A stretch of DNA of 32,378 nucleotides from Cellvibrionaceae bacterium (GCA_021151615.1 JAGKXA010000056.1:1-32378), one strand, 5' to 3'. Numbered from the stretch's first letter, positions 23,279-31,242 are shown. Made by a program: numbers and translations. Notes: a model not told the origin generated them from the sequence alone.

Positions 23279-25081
23279 ATGGATCACCACGAAACCCTGC
23301 TACACGCTATTTACTATTTGCTCGCCGCTACCATCGCTGTGCCGCTGTTTCGCCGGCTGGGGTTGGGTGCGATTCTTGGTTATTTGGTGGCTGGGGCTAT
23401 TATTGGCCCTTATGAGCTGGGTTTGATTTATCAACCCGAAGCCACCTTTCAGTTTTCTGAATTGGGCGTGGTCTTGTTGTTGTTTGTAATTGGCCTGGAA
23501 TTAAATCCACAGCAGTTATGGAAGATGCGCCTGGATATTGGTTTGCTGGGTGGTTCGCAAATGTTATTGACTGCATTGGCGATAACGGCAGTGCTTGCAG
23601 TCGCGTTAAATTTATCCTGGCAACAGGGCTTTATGATTGGCCTTGCGCTTGCACTTTCTTCCACTGCGTTTGCGGTACCCTTAATGGAAGAGCATAAAAT
23701 TATGGGCTTGCCGATCGGGCGTAAAGGCTTCTCGATTTTGTTGTTACAAGATCTGGCTGTCATTCCGATTTTATTATTGCTTGCTACCTGGTCGCCGGTT
23801 GCCAGTGCGGAAGCTCACGTACCCTGGTGGATAGGTTTGTGCACTGTGGCATTTTTATTGTTGGCGGGGGCGCGCATTTTTAATCCGCTGTTACAGATTG
23901 TTGCTAAATACGGTAGCCGCGAAATTCTTACCGCAGCGGGTTTATTAATTGTATTAAGCGTTGCCTACCTGATGCAGTTGGTGGGTTTCTCCATGAGTAT
24001 GGGGGCATTTCTTGCCGGGATCTTGCTTGCGCAATCCTCCTTTCGCCATCAATTGGCCGCCGATATAGAACCCTTTAAAGGTTTGTTGCTTGGATTGTTT
24101 TTTATCGCTGTGGGTATGTCGTTAAATCTGCGTTTGCTATTTGCAGAGCCGCTCCTGATCCTCGCACTGGCACTGGCATTGATGCTGATAAAAATTCTGG
24201 TAGTGGCTATTGTTTTGCGCGTGCGCAAATTTCCCGTGAAAGATGGTTTGTTGATCGGGGTAATGTTGGCGCAGGGTGGTGAATTTGCATTTGTGGTGAT
24301 GTCCACCGCCGAGCAAACCCAATTCCTTCCCAAGGATATTGCCAACTACGTGGTGTTGGTGGTGGGTATTTCCATGGCGCTCACTAGCCCCTTGGTCATC
24401 TTGCATGAATTGATTACACGCAAGCGCACCATGCAGGAAAAAGCCAAAGAGGATGCAGCACAGGCTGCGAATTCCTTACATGAATTGGAGCAGCCAGACG
24501 CGCACAAGGCAGAGGTGATCATTGCCGGCTTTGGTCGCTTTGGCCAAATTATTGGCCGTATCCTTACCGCCGGTAACATTCCCTTTAATGCGTTGGATAA
24601 AAATCCCGAGCATATTGAATTCCTGAAAAACTACGGTGTGCAAAGTTATTACGGCGATGCGACCCGCATTGAATTATTGGAAGCTGCCGGTATTCGTGAT
24701 GCGAAAGTGTTGGTAATCGCTTTGGTAAATATCGAAGCCTCGCTCACTATCACCAAGCTTGTTAAAAACCATTTCCCTCATATCACATTAATCGTCCGCG
24801 CGCGCGACCGCGCACATGCTTATCAACTGGCAGAATTGGGCGTGGAAAATCCCATCCGCGAAATCTACGAATCCAGTCTTAGTGCTGCCATGCGTACCCT
24901 CTCGGAAATCGGCTACACCGACGGTCAATCCCAACGCGCCATCGACATTTTCCGCGAACACGACCAAAGCCTGTTACATCAGGCAATTGCGCTGAGTAAA
25001 GATCCCAAGGAATTGGCGTTATTGGTAAAACAAAGTCGCAAAGAGTTGAAGGATTTGTTTAGTAAGGATGTGCAGTTGTGA
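23279..25081 (+). CDS. Kef-type K+/H+ antiporter (CPA2) with RCK domain
   Basis: This inner-membrane monovalent cation:proton antiporter of the CPA2 family resembles KefB/KefC. In E. coli those proteins release K+ and acidify the cytoplasm when glutathione adducts of electrophiles accumulate. With the ATG at 23279 (AAGAG 7 bases upstream) it has 600 residues; starts at 23252 or 23273 are possible. About 12 hydrophobic segments fill residues 10-380, including LQDLAVIP with Gln157-Asp158 in the ion path. ADIEPFKGLLLGLFFIAVG (about 261-279) corresponds to the Kef regulatory loop. The cytoplasmic TrkA-N/RCK domain has AGFGRFGQIIGR (about 416-427) and YYGDATRIELLEAAG. A flavodoxin-fold oxidoreductase, the class of the Kef ancillary proteins, is encoded 4 kb downstream. 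Confidence 0.9.
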   Translation: MDHHETLLHAIYYLLAATIAVPLFRRLGLGAILGYLVAGAIIGPYELGLIYQPEATFQFSELGVVLLLFVIGLELNPQQLWKMRLDIGLLGGSQMLLTALAITAVLAVALNLSWQQGFMIGLALALSSTAFAVPLMEEHKIMGLPIGRKGFSILLLQDLAVIPILLLLATWSPVASAEAHVPWWIGLCTVAFLLLAGARIFNPLLQIVAKYGSREILTAAGLLIVLSVAYLMQLVGFSMSMGAFLAGILLAQSSFRHQLAADIEPFKGLLLGLFFIAVGMSLNLRLLFAEPLLILALALALMLIKILVVAIVLRVRKFPVKDGLLIGVMLAQGGEFAFVVMSTAEQTQFLPKDIANYVVLVVGISMALTSPLVILHELITRKRTMQEKAKEDAAQAANSLHELEQPDAHKAEVIIAGFGRFGQIIGRILTAGNIPFNALDKNPEHIEFLKNYGVQSYYGDATRIELLEAAGIRDAKVLVIALVNIEASLTITKLVKNHFPHITLIVRARDRAHAYQLAELGVENPIREIYESSLSAAMRTLSEIGYTDGQSQRAIDIFREHDQSLLHQAIALSKDPKELALLVKQSRKELKDLFSKDVQL

Positions 25082-25112
25082 TCCGGGACAGTTTTTTGAG
25101 GGGCTAATCTTG

Positions 25113-25529
25113 ATGGATCTTGTATACGATAGCGATACATCCAATATTGATTGGATAGGTGTGTCTGATTTGTTTGCGCTGGTTGGTTGGGGGGATCGAT
25201 CTCCCGAAGACATTAAAACCGCTTTTAATAAAAGTAGTTTTGTGCGCTTTGCTTACAGCGATGGAATTTTAGTAGGATTTGGTCGAACGGTAGATGATGG
25301 GAAATACTATGCATCGATTGTGGATTTAATTGTGCATCCGGACTTTCACGGGCGGGGGATAGGTTCTTCTATCCTGGCTTATCTTAAAGATGCACTTGAG
25401 GGTTATATCTTTACTACGCTAACGGCTGCTGTTGGAAAAGAGGTCTTTTACGAAAAGCAAGGTTGGAAAAAACAAACTACCAGCTTTATTTGGCCACGTT
25501 CTGCAAAGCAGGAGCAAAATAATACCTGA
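25113..25529 (+). CDS. GNAT-family N-acetyltransferase
   Basis: This 138-residue GNAT acetyltransferase should use acetyl-CoA; the acceptor is unknown. The acetyl-CoA motif is VDLIVHPDFHGRGIGSSIL, with the GxGxG-type pyrophosphate loop HGRGIG. EVFYEKQGWKKQ near the C-terminus is the usual last motif. I start at 25113, where GAGGGG (25098-25103) is 9 bases upstream; an earlier in-frame start overlaps the end of the antiporter gene. It lies 31 bases after the antiporter gene and 34 bases before the Nudix gene, so the three may form an operon. Confidence 0.9.
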   Translation: MDLVYDSDTSNIDWIGVSDLFALVGWGDRSPEDIKTAFNKSSFVRFAYSDGILVGFGRTVDDGKYYASIVDLIVHPDFHGRGIGSSILAYLKDALEGYIFTTLTAAVGKEVFYEKQGWKKQTTSFIWPRSAKQEQNNT

Positions 25530-25563
25530 AATTTTTATTGAGCTTTTTTGAAGCCTGGATGCC

Positions 25564-25992
25564 ATGTTTAATAATTTCACCGGCTGCAAACTGGCCTACT
25601 TCTGTAACGGCCAACTATTGGTGTACCGGCGCGATGACAATCCTGCTATTCCTTTTCCCAATCAGTGGGATTTTCCCGGTGGCGGCAGGGAAGGGGATGA
25701 ATCGCCGGAAGAATGTGTGTTGCGCGAATTGGAGGAAGAATTTGGGATTGTGTTGCCTGAATCGCGTTTGGTGTTTCGTCAGCCAGTGGTAGATCATTTG
25801 CACAAGGGTTTGTCATGGTTTTTTGTGGCAATGGGTAATGAAGATGAACTAAACGCTATTCGCTTTGGCGATGAAGGGCAGTATTGGCAATTGATGGATA
25901 CTGCAACATTTTTGCAGGACCCTGATGCTATGCTAATCCTTAAAATCCGCTTGCTTAGGCTGATGTGTGACAATATTGAGTCTTTGCGCTAA
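25564..25992 (+). CDS. Nudix hydrolase
   Basis: This 142-residue Nudix hydrolase would cleave nucleoside-diphosphate-linked compounds with Mg2+. A full Nudix box GX5EX7REUXEEXGU is present at about residues 42-64 (GREGDE, then RELEEEFGI), preceded by QWDFPGGG. The N-terminal segment LAYFCNGQLLVYRRDD forms the first strands of the fold. The ribosome site is weak. It follows the GNAT gene closely on the same strand. Substrate preference, such as oxidised nucleotides or NDP-sugars, cannot be told from the sequence. Confidence 0.94.
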   Translation: MFNNFTGCKLAYFCNGQLLVYRRDDNPAIPFPNQWDFPGGGREGDESPEECVLRELEEEFGIVLPESRLVFRQPVVDHLHKGLSWFFVAMGNEDELNAIRFGDEGQYWQLMDTATFLQDPDAMLILKIRLLRLMCDNIESLR

Positions 25993-26007
25993 ATAAAAAT
26001 TGTCCGC

Positions 26008-26034
26008 TGTCGAAAGTCAGTTGCCTTATTCGAC
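26008..26034 (+). promoter_or_regulatory. Candidate ECF42-type promoter for the GFA-MAPEG genes
   Basis: TGTCGA (26008-26013) is followed after exactly 17 bases by CGAC (26031-26034), the same arrangement as at 23127-23101 on the other strand. The CGAC is part of TCGACA, so this copy is also an inverted repeat. The predicted start near 26041 gives a leader of about 65 bases to the ATG at 26107. Confidence 0.6.
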
Positions 26035-26106
26035 AAATAGTGAATCTCCCGTTATAGGTTGATATTCATTTTCTCTAATGCGCCACATTATGAAAGGAGC
26101 AAGACC

Positions 26107-26454
26107 ATGAAAAATATCGGTAGCTGCCATTGCGGCAATATTCGTTTTGAAGTTGAAGGTGAGATAGATTCCGGTCTGGCCTGTAATTGTTCTATTTGCC
26201 AGCGCAAAGGCACGCTCTTGTGGTTTGCGCCCTTTAATGCATTCCAATTATTGGGGGCAGGCGAGAATATCGGTACCTATACATTTAATAAACATGTTAT
26301 CCATCATAAGTTTTGTCAGATATGCGGTGTCTCCCCTTATGCAGAAGGTGCTGACCCGGCGGGAAATAAAATCGCAGCAATCAACATTCGCTGTATTGAA
26401 GGTATAGATCTTGATGCAATTCCGGTGCATCACTTTAACGGCAAAGATGCATGA
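26107..26454 (+). CDS. GFA/CENP-V-like zinc-binding protein
   Basis: This 115-residue protein of the GFA family is named after a glutathione-dependent formaldehyde-activating enzyme. Two zinc sites are visible: GSCHCGNIRFEV with CNCSICQRKG, and CQICGVSPYAEG, giving the usual Cys pattern. The start at 26107 has AAGGAG (26094-26099) 7 bases upstream. Most family members are uncharacterised, so a formaldehyde role should not be assumed. The ECF-like site at 26008 lies in front of it and a MAPEG gene follows 81 bases downstream. Confidence 0.93.
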   Translation: MKNIGSCHCGNIRFEVEGEIDSGLACNCSICQRKGTLLWFAPFNAFQLLGAGENIGTYTFNKHVIHHKFCQICGVSPYAEGADPAGNKIAAINIRCIEGIDLDAIPVHHFNGKDA

Positions 26455-26485
26455 TCCTGGTGCTGGATCTGTTTTTGTTGTTGTG

Positions 26486-26498
26486 GTCTGCGGCAGAC
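26486..26498. promoter_or_regulatory. 13-bp palindrome before the MAPEG gene
   Basis: GTCTGC-G-GCAGAC is a perfect palindrome (26486-26498), 38 bases before the MAPEG start codon. It is too short and lacks a T-tract for a terminator. It could be an operator or chance. Confidence 0.25.
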
Positions 26499-26535
26499 GC
26501 TAAAAAGTTTTTTAGGTACTTGTGAGGGAATCTTT

Positions 26536-26955
26536 ATGCAAACACTATTAACCCCTGAATTGTGCGCTGCACTTTTTATCTGCGTATTGGCGCCCATCCA
26601 CGCTGTGGGAGTGGCAACGATTAAAGGACATTTGGCGGGGCTTGCCTGGGGGAGTGGTAATCGCGATACCACTCCGGATTTTCCGGCCTGGGTTGACAGG
26701 TTGTCGCGTGCCCACCTTAATTTGCTTGAGAATCAACCTACGTTTGTTGGTGTAATCCTGATTGCACATGTGGCGGGTGTTCACGATCAGCTAACGGTTT
26801 GGGCGGCCTGGTTGTTTGTCGCAGCGCGGCTTGTCTATATTGTGATTTATGGGTTGGGAATTACGTTTTTATCCATTCGAACATTACTGTTTTTCTTCTC
26901 GCTAGGCTGTGTGTTTACCATCGCCTGGCGTGTTTTTCAAAGCGCTTCATTGTAA
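26536..26955 (+). CDS. MAPEG-family membrane protein
   Basis: This 139-residue integral membrane protein of the MAPEG family (membrane-associated proteins in eicosanoid and glutathione metabolism) has about four hydrophobic segments. The family signature is RLSRAHLNLLENQPTFVGVI (about 55-74), with the Arg and the ExxP core. Bacterial members may act as membrane glutathione transferases, but many are untested. GAGGGA (26524-26529) is 6 bases before the ATG. It follows the GFA-like gene on the same strand and is convergent with the sigma factor gene, with 48 bases between. Confidence 0.9.
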   Translation: MQTLLTPELCAALFICVLAPIHAVGVATIKGHLAGLAWGSGNRDTTPDFPAWVDRLSRAHLNLLENQPTFVGVILIAHVAGVHDQLTVWAAWLFVAARLVYIVIYGLGITFLSIRTLLFFFSLGCVFTIAWRVFQSASL

Positions 26956-27003
26956 ATCGTCGTTACTTTCTCTACGCGAGCTGATTTCTGGTTTGCAATA
27001 GTA

Positions 27004-28248
27004 TTAAGAGATAGCTTGTAACTTGCCGCGCAGGAAACGCTGTTCCGGTTCCTGCGTAGTCAGTGCCATCGCTTTTTGGTAAGCGTTTTTTGCATCCTCG
27101 TATTGCTGCAGTTGCACCAAAAATTCAGCGCGTGCCGCGTGCAACAAGTGATAATCCTTGAGTTGGTCGCGCGCAACCAAATCGTCTATAAGTGCCAGCC
27201 CTTGCGCCGGACCATCGCGGTGCGCAATTGCTACTGCGCGGTTGAGTTCGATAATCGGTGATGGATGGCGAAACAACAGTAAATCGTAGAAGCCGCAAAT
27301 TTCCGCCCAATCGGTATCAGCAAAACTTGTTGCATCGGCATGCAATGCGGCTATGGCGGCTTGCAAACAATAAATATCAGCGCTGCCAGTGGTCAGTGCG
27401 CGCTGTATTAATGCTGAGCCTTCAGCAATTTGTGTTTTGTCCCATAGCGAGCGATCCTGATCTTCCAGACGAATTAAATCGCCATGGCTATCAATGCGCG
27501 CGTAGCGGCGTGAATCCTGAATGAGCATTAGCGCCAGCAAGCCCAGCACTTCTGATTCGGGCAATAAATTGGCGAGTAAACGCCCCAGCCGAATGGCTTC
27601 CTGCGCTAACTCCTGGCGAATTAACTCAGTGCCGGATGAGGCGGAATAGCCTTCGTTAAATACCAGGTAAATAACATGCAGCACGGCATCCAAACGCGCG
27701 GGCAATTCGCTGCGCGCAGGAATTTCGTAGGGAATCTTTGCATCGCGAATTTTATTTTTGGCTCGCACAATTCGTTGCGCCAGTGTGCTGGGTGTGGTGA
27801 GAAACGCGCGGGCAATCGCTTCGGTAGTCAGGCCGCAGACTTCGCGCAAGGTAAGTGCCATCTGCGCCTCAGGGGCGAGGCTCGGGTGGCAGCAGGTAAA
27901 GATCAGGCGCAGTTGGTCATCTTCAATATTATGTGTATCGGTATATTCATCGTCGTCCGTGTGTAATTCTTCTTCCAATTTTTCGGCGATGTCCTCCCAG
28001 GAGGTATTCATGCGTGCGCGTTTGCGAATTTGGTCAATGGCTTTAAATCGGCCAGTAGATACTAACCAGGCGCGCGGATTTTGCGGTACACCTTCAGTGG
28101 GCCATTGGTGCAGGGCTGCAGTAAAGGCATCTTGCAGCGCTTCTTCGGCAATATCGAAATCTTTCAACAAGCGAATAAGCGTTGCGAGTACGCGACGTGA
28201 TTCGCTGCGGTAAATACTGTTGATCAGGGCTTCTATACTGGCGGGCAT
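27004..28248 (-). CDS. ECF RNA polymerase sigma factor, ECF42-type (DUF6596)
   Basis: This 414-residue sigma factor directs RNA polymerase to a small set of promoters. Residues about 10-80 are the sigma70 region 2 (LIRLLKDFDIAEEALQDAF, PRAWLVSTGRFKAIDQIRKR). Region 4 lies at about 115-170 (LTLREVCGLTTEAIARAFL, AQRIVRAKNKIRDA). The long C-terminal extension carries the DUF6596 part (LPARLDAVLHVIYLVFNEGY) and TPR-like helices to the end (RHPSPIIELNRAVAIA). This architecture is that of the ECF42 group, which has no classical anti-sigma factor and is linked to DGPF/YCII genes. The gene starts 9 bases after a periplasmic binding protein gene with no Shine-Dalgarno, so translation is probably coupled. 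No copy of the TGTCGA site is seen directly upstream. Confidence 0.93.
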   Translation of the reverse strand: MPASIEALINSIYRSESRRVLATLIRLLKDFDIAEEALQDAFTAALHQWPTEGVPQNPRAWLVSTGRFKAIDQIRKRARMNTSWEDIAEKLEEELHTDDDEYTDTHNIEDDQLRLIFTCCHPSLAPEAQMALTLREVCGLTTEAIARAFLTTPSTLAQRIVRAKNKIRDAKIPYEIPARSELPARLDAVLHVIYLVFNEGYSASSGTELIRQELAQEAIRLGRLLANLLPESEVLGLLALMLIQDSRRYARIDSHGDLIRLEDQDRSLWDKTQIAEGSALIQRALTTGSADIYCLQAAIAALHADATSFADTDWAEICGFYDLLLFRHPSPIIELNRAVAIAHRDGPAQGLALIDDLVARDQLKDYHLLHAARAEFLVQLQQYEDAKNAYQKAMALTTQEPEQRFLRGKLQAIS

Positions 28249-28257
28249 GGGTAATTG

Positions 28258-29151
28258 TTATCGGGAGGAATTTTTATTTGTCGCTACAGGGGGATTTAAC
28301 AGTTTCCAGCTTTTAACCGCTTCATGAAAAAAACCACATTGTTCATAAGCGCGCTGGATAATATTTTTTTGTTCCAATAGTGCTATGCCTTTTTCCAAAG
28401 CGGTAAATATTTCCTGACCTTGCGGGTGCTTCTTGCTAACTGGCCAATGCCTGCTGCCGGGTAATGCGACTTTAACGCCAGGAATAGGTACCAACTCCAA
28501 ATTATCAACTTGCACTTTCATTGCCGGATTACTTTGGAACGGTGCCAGAGTTACATCAGCTCGACCTGCAACTACCATGCGTACTATTTGTACCCAATAG
28601 GTGGAATAATGGATGCGCTCAATCCCCAACGATTTTAACGCAGCAACATCTGGCTTCCAGTGATCGTTTGAGGCGGCACTCAGTTTGCTAATTTTTTCGC
28701 GCGTAGTTGCATTGAGTGCAAGTTGATTGTTAGCGCGGGTGTAAACCCCGGCGATAAATTCCCCTTCTTTTACCAGTGCCTTGGTTTTGAATAAATGCTC
28801 AGAGTAAGGCTTTATATCTTCCCGCCACATAAGTGCACCCGAAATGGGAATTTGACCATCGGTTAGTAATTTTAAAATGCGCAGGTAGCTATTTTCTGGT
28901 CGCAACACGACCTTGCCTTTGAATCCACCCAGATGCAGTGCCTGCTGTAACAATACAATTTCAATTACATCGCGCCGTGCGCCCGGCCCGCCAAAATAAT
29001 CAATAGCAACAGGGTCGCGATCACCAATAAACAATTGGTAATCTGCAATGATGTCTTCATCCACGGCGGCGGTAATGGTGTTACCAGCGTGGCTAAGTAC
29101 AGTTAGTAGCAGGCCGCAAACAAGCAGCCATGCCCGCACCAAAGGTGTCAA
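28258..29151 (-). CDS. Periplasmic solute-binding-like protein (SBP_bac_3 type)
   Basis: This is a transporter-substrate-binding-like protein with no transporter genes beside it. AAGGAG (29164-29159) lies 7 bases before a TTG at 29151 and 4 before a GTG at 29154; I take the TTG, giving 297 residues with a signal peptide (MTPLVRAWLLVCGLLL, cleavage near SHAG). The body follows the type II binding-protein plan: GPGARRDVIEIVLLQQAL, ISGALMWREDIKPYS, VAGRADVTLAPFQSN, then LPGSRHWPVSKKH. It may sense or capture a ligand. It is cotranscribed with the ECF sigma gene 9 bases downstream, an unusual pairing. The 257 bases upstream (29152-29408) show no gene and no obvious promoter. Confidence 0.78.
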   Translation of the reverse strand: MTPLVRAWLLVCGLLLTVLSHAGNTITAAVDEDIIADYQLFIGDRDPVAIDYFGGPGARRDVIEIVLLQQALHLGGFKGKVVLRPENSYLRILKLLTDGQIPISGALMWREDIKPYSEHLFKTKALVKEGEFIAGVYTRANNQLALNATTREKISKLSAASNDHWKPDVAALKSLGIERIHYSTYWVQIVRMVVAGRADVTLAPFQSNPAMKVQVDNLELVPIPGVKVALPGSRHWPVSKKHPQGQEIFTALEKGIALLEQKNIIQRAYEQCGFFHEAVKSWKLLNPPVATNKNSSR

Positions 29152-29408
29152 CACGTATCTCCTTGGGGATGAGGTTCTTGCGTCATGCAAACTACTTCCA
29201 ATCTACTGCGCTGTAGTGCGAACCGCTGTGGTAGGCGGTTATAAAAATCATTGTTTTTAAAATTATTTAACAACAAGCATACCCGTTTGATTGGGATTAT
29301 TTAACTGTTTTACACGACATCTTGCGACGTATCAAATTTATCCTGAAGGCTAAAGCGTAGTCTAGGTAATGAAGTGTTAATCAGTTTATTGAATGGAGGT
29401 TTTTGATC

Positions 29409-29996
29409 ATGGCAAAACGTATTTTATTAATTCAGGGGCATCCGGACACCGCTGAGCACCATCTCTGCAATGCGTTGGCCCGCGCGTATCACAGTGGCGC
29501 CGCCGCCGCGGGCCATGAGCTGCGTCAGCTTGATGTGGCCAAACTGGATTTTCCGCTATTGCGTAGCCAACAGGAGTGGGAACATGGGGTCGTCCCAGAG
29601 CCCTTAAGGCCTGCGCAGGGCGACATTCGCTGGGCGGAACATTTGGTATTTTTCTTTCCGCTTTGGTTGGGTGAAATGCCCGCCTTGTTAAAAGGTTTTC
29701 TGGAACAAATTGCGCGCCCGAATTTCGCGTTTGAATCCGATGGCAAAAACCCTTTCGCGCGCAAGGGCTTGGAAGGGCGCTCTGCGCGGGTTGTGGTCAC
29801 CATGGGCATGCCTGCGTTGGTGTATCGCTGGTATTACCGCGCCCACAGCTTGAAATCATTGGAGCGAAATATATTGGGTTTTGTGGGTATAGGGCCAATC
29901 AATGAAACCCTCATTGGCATGGTTGGGCACCTGGACGAGAAAACGGCCAATAAATGGTTTGCAAAAATGGAAGCACTGGGTGAAGCAGGCGAATAA
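29409..29996 (+). CDS. Flavodoxin-fold NAD(P)H oxidoreductase (KefF/MdaB-like)
   Basis: This 195-residue protein belongs to the NAD(P)H dehydrogenase (quinone) flavodoxin-fold family. The start ATG at 29409 has GGAGG (29395-29399) 9 bases upstream. ILLIQGHPDTAEHHLCNAL is the FMN phosphate-binding region, FFFPLWLGEMPALLKGFLEQ (about 80-99) is the family core, and VVVTMGMPALVYRWYYR follows. It likely reduces quinones or other electrophiles by two electrons. The E. coli Kef channels need such a protein (KefF or KefG) for full activity, and a Kef-type gene is present 4 kb upstream, though a partnership is only inferred. Confidence 0.88.
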   Translation: MAKRILLIQGHPDTAEHHLCNALARAYHSGAAAAGHELRQLDVAKLDFPLLRSQQEWEHGVVPEPLRPAQGDIRWAEHLVFFFPLWLGEMPALLKGFLEQIARPNFAFESDGKNPFARKGLEGRSARVVVTMGMPALVYRWYYRAHSLKSLERNILGFVGIGPINETLIGMVGHLDEKTANKWFAKMEALGEAGE

Positions 29997-30065
29997 CTAT
30001 TCAAGGTGTGCTCATGTAAGGTGCAAATACTTGCTGGATTTTATTGGGTGCAATTCACTACTGCG

Positions 30066-30713
30066 CTACAAAACCAGTTTATATATATCAATATTGGTGC
30101 GTTCAATCGCACACACTTTTTTCACGGATTCGCGCTGTGAAAATCTGCACAGAAAACGGTTCAGATTTCGGTATGCAATGGGTGGCTGATCAAAACCACT
30201 CGCCCAGTGGAGCAGCATAAACAACACAAAATCACAGGCGCTAATTTGATTGCCGAGCAGGAATTCCTTGTCGGCCAGTTCGCCGTCGATAAGACTAAAC
30301 ATATCGCCAATGCGCGCTTGTTGGATTTGTTTAATACCTGCATGAGTCAGTGGATCAGGACTGTGCTTTTGCGGGTAGAAATACACCATCAACTCAGGCT
30401 GCAAAGTCGCATTCAAATAAAACAACCATTGATAAAATTTCGCCCGCGCAAGCGTTCCCTCGGCGGGCATCAGGTTTTTATCCGGGTGGCGTTCGCATAA
30501 AAATAAACAAATAGCAGCGCTCTCGAAAATCGCCTCGCCATCAACAACCAGCGTAGGAATTCTACCGGTAGGATTCAGCTTCAAATACTCGGGATTTTTC
30601 TGCGCCTCGGTCTTACGATCAACCAACACCAATTCATAATCCAACTGCATCTCCGCCAACAACATATGCGGCGCCCAACTGGCATTACGGGGGTAGTAGA
30701 AGAGTTTGTACAT
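30066..30713 (-). CDS. Glutathione S-transferase family protein
   Basis: This 215-residue cytosolic GST has the thioredoxin-like N-terminal domain (about 1-80) with YYPRNASWAPHMLLAEM holding the candidate catalytic Ser. LNPTGRIPTLVVDG carries the cis-Pro and AIFESAAICLFL carries the Glu-Ser that binds the gamma-glutamyl part of glutathione. The helical C-terminal domain spans about 88-205, with SACDFVLFMLLHWAS as its capping-box region. It would conjugate glutathione to electrophiles; the substrate is unknown. It is convergent with the oxidoreductase gene and begins 6 bases after the BrnA-like gene ends, so it might be read from the toxin-antitoxin transcript. Confidence 0.9.
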   Translation of the reverse strand: MYKLFYYPRNASWAPHMLLAEMQLDYELVLVDRKTEAQKNPEYLKLNPTGRIPTLVVDGEAIFESAAICLFLCERHPDKNLMPAEGTLARAKFYQWLFYLNATLQPELMVYFYPQKHSPDPLTHAGIKQIQQARIGDMFSLIDGELADKEFLLGNQISACDFVLFMLLHWASGFDQPPIAYRNLNRFLCRFSQRESVKKVCAIERTNIDIYKLVL

Positions 30714-30719
30714 CCTTGG

Positions 30720-30941
30720 TTACGAACTCTGCCAACTGATATCAATTTTTCTGTGCTGAGCGACGCAGTCTCGTAAATAAAGGTTGATAAGACTTTGATA
30801 TGGAACCCCTGATTCATCAGACATAGCTTTGAAGTAATCAATTACTTCTTCACTGAGGCGCATAGTGACAGGTTTCTTTAATTGCGCAGCATAAGGATTT
30901 TTACGGGATTTCATTTGGGAGAGGTCATATTCAGATTTCAT
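30720..30941 (-). CDS. brnA: BrnA-like antitoxin
   Basis: This 73-residue protein fits the BrnA antitoxin family, which neutralises BrnT and represses the operon through a ribbon-helix-helix DNA-binding domain. KKPVTMRLSEEVIDYFKAMS matches the strand and first helix, and GVPYQSLINLYLRDCV the second helix. Its ATG overlaps the stop of the BrnT-like gene by 4 bases (ATGA), the standard coupling for this pair. Toxin first and antitoxin second is the usual order for BrnTA. Confidence 0.9.
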   Translation of the reverse strand: MKSEYDLSQMKSRKNPYAAQLKKPVTMRLSEEVIDYFKAMSDESGVPYQSLINLYLRDCVAQHRKIDISWQSS

Positions 30942-31225
30942 AAGTCGGCACCTCGATAAAACTTGCTTTCGTTTTTGGTGGCTTTTCGCGCTGAGATGAT
31001 CCGTATCCTATGGTCATCACGATATTCGCAATGACAGATCATTAACAGGTTTGCCTTATGACTTAATCCTAATAATAGAAACCTATCTTCTTCGGCAGAG
31101 TGTTGTTCATCAAAAAACTGTATGGCGTATTCATCGTGGAATACGGATTGTGCTTCCTCGAAAGACACTCCATGTTTCTTGAGGTTTGAGGATGCTTTGG
31201 CTTGATTCCATTCAAATTTAATCAT
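30938..31225 (-). CDS. brnT: BrnT-like toxin (RelE-fold ribonuclease)
   Basis: This 95-residue toxin family protein is thought to be an RNA-cleaving RelE-like enzyme. The N-terminal signature FEWNQAKASSNLKKHGVSFE is nearly canonical for BrnT, and the C-terminal half has EDRFLLLGLS and RIRIISARKATKNESKFY. Length and all conserved blocks are complete, so it looks intact. No Shine-Dalgarno is seen; instead a palindrome lies 3 bases before the start codon, suggesting that repressor binding also affects initiation. It is the first gene of the two-gene unit. Confidence 0.93.
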   Translation of the reverse strand: MIKFEWNQAKASSNLKKHGVSFEEAQSVFHDEYAIQFFDEQHSAEEDRFLLLGLSHKANLLMICHCEYRDDHRIRIISARKATKNESKFYRGADL

Positions 31226-31227
31226 AT

Positions 31228-31242
31228 GTACATTGTATGTAC
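31228..31242. promoter_or_regulatory. Candidate BrnA operator (palindrome)
   Basis: GTACAT-TGT-ATGTAC is a perfect inverted repeat, ending 3 bases upstream of the brnT start codon on the minus strand. Ribbon-helix-helix antitoxins commonly bind such short palindromes for autoregulation. Function is inferred from position. Confidence 0.6.

Noticed and set aside
27758..28213. 151-codon open frame on the plus strand
   Set aside because: It mirrors the sigma-factor gene; the translated product is low in hydrophobic core pattern and resembles no family.
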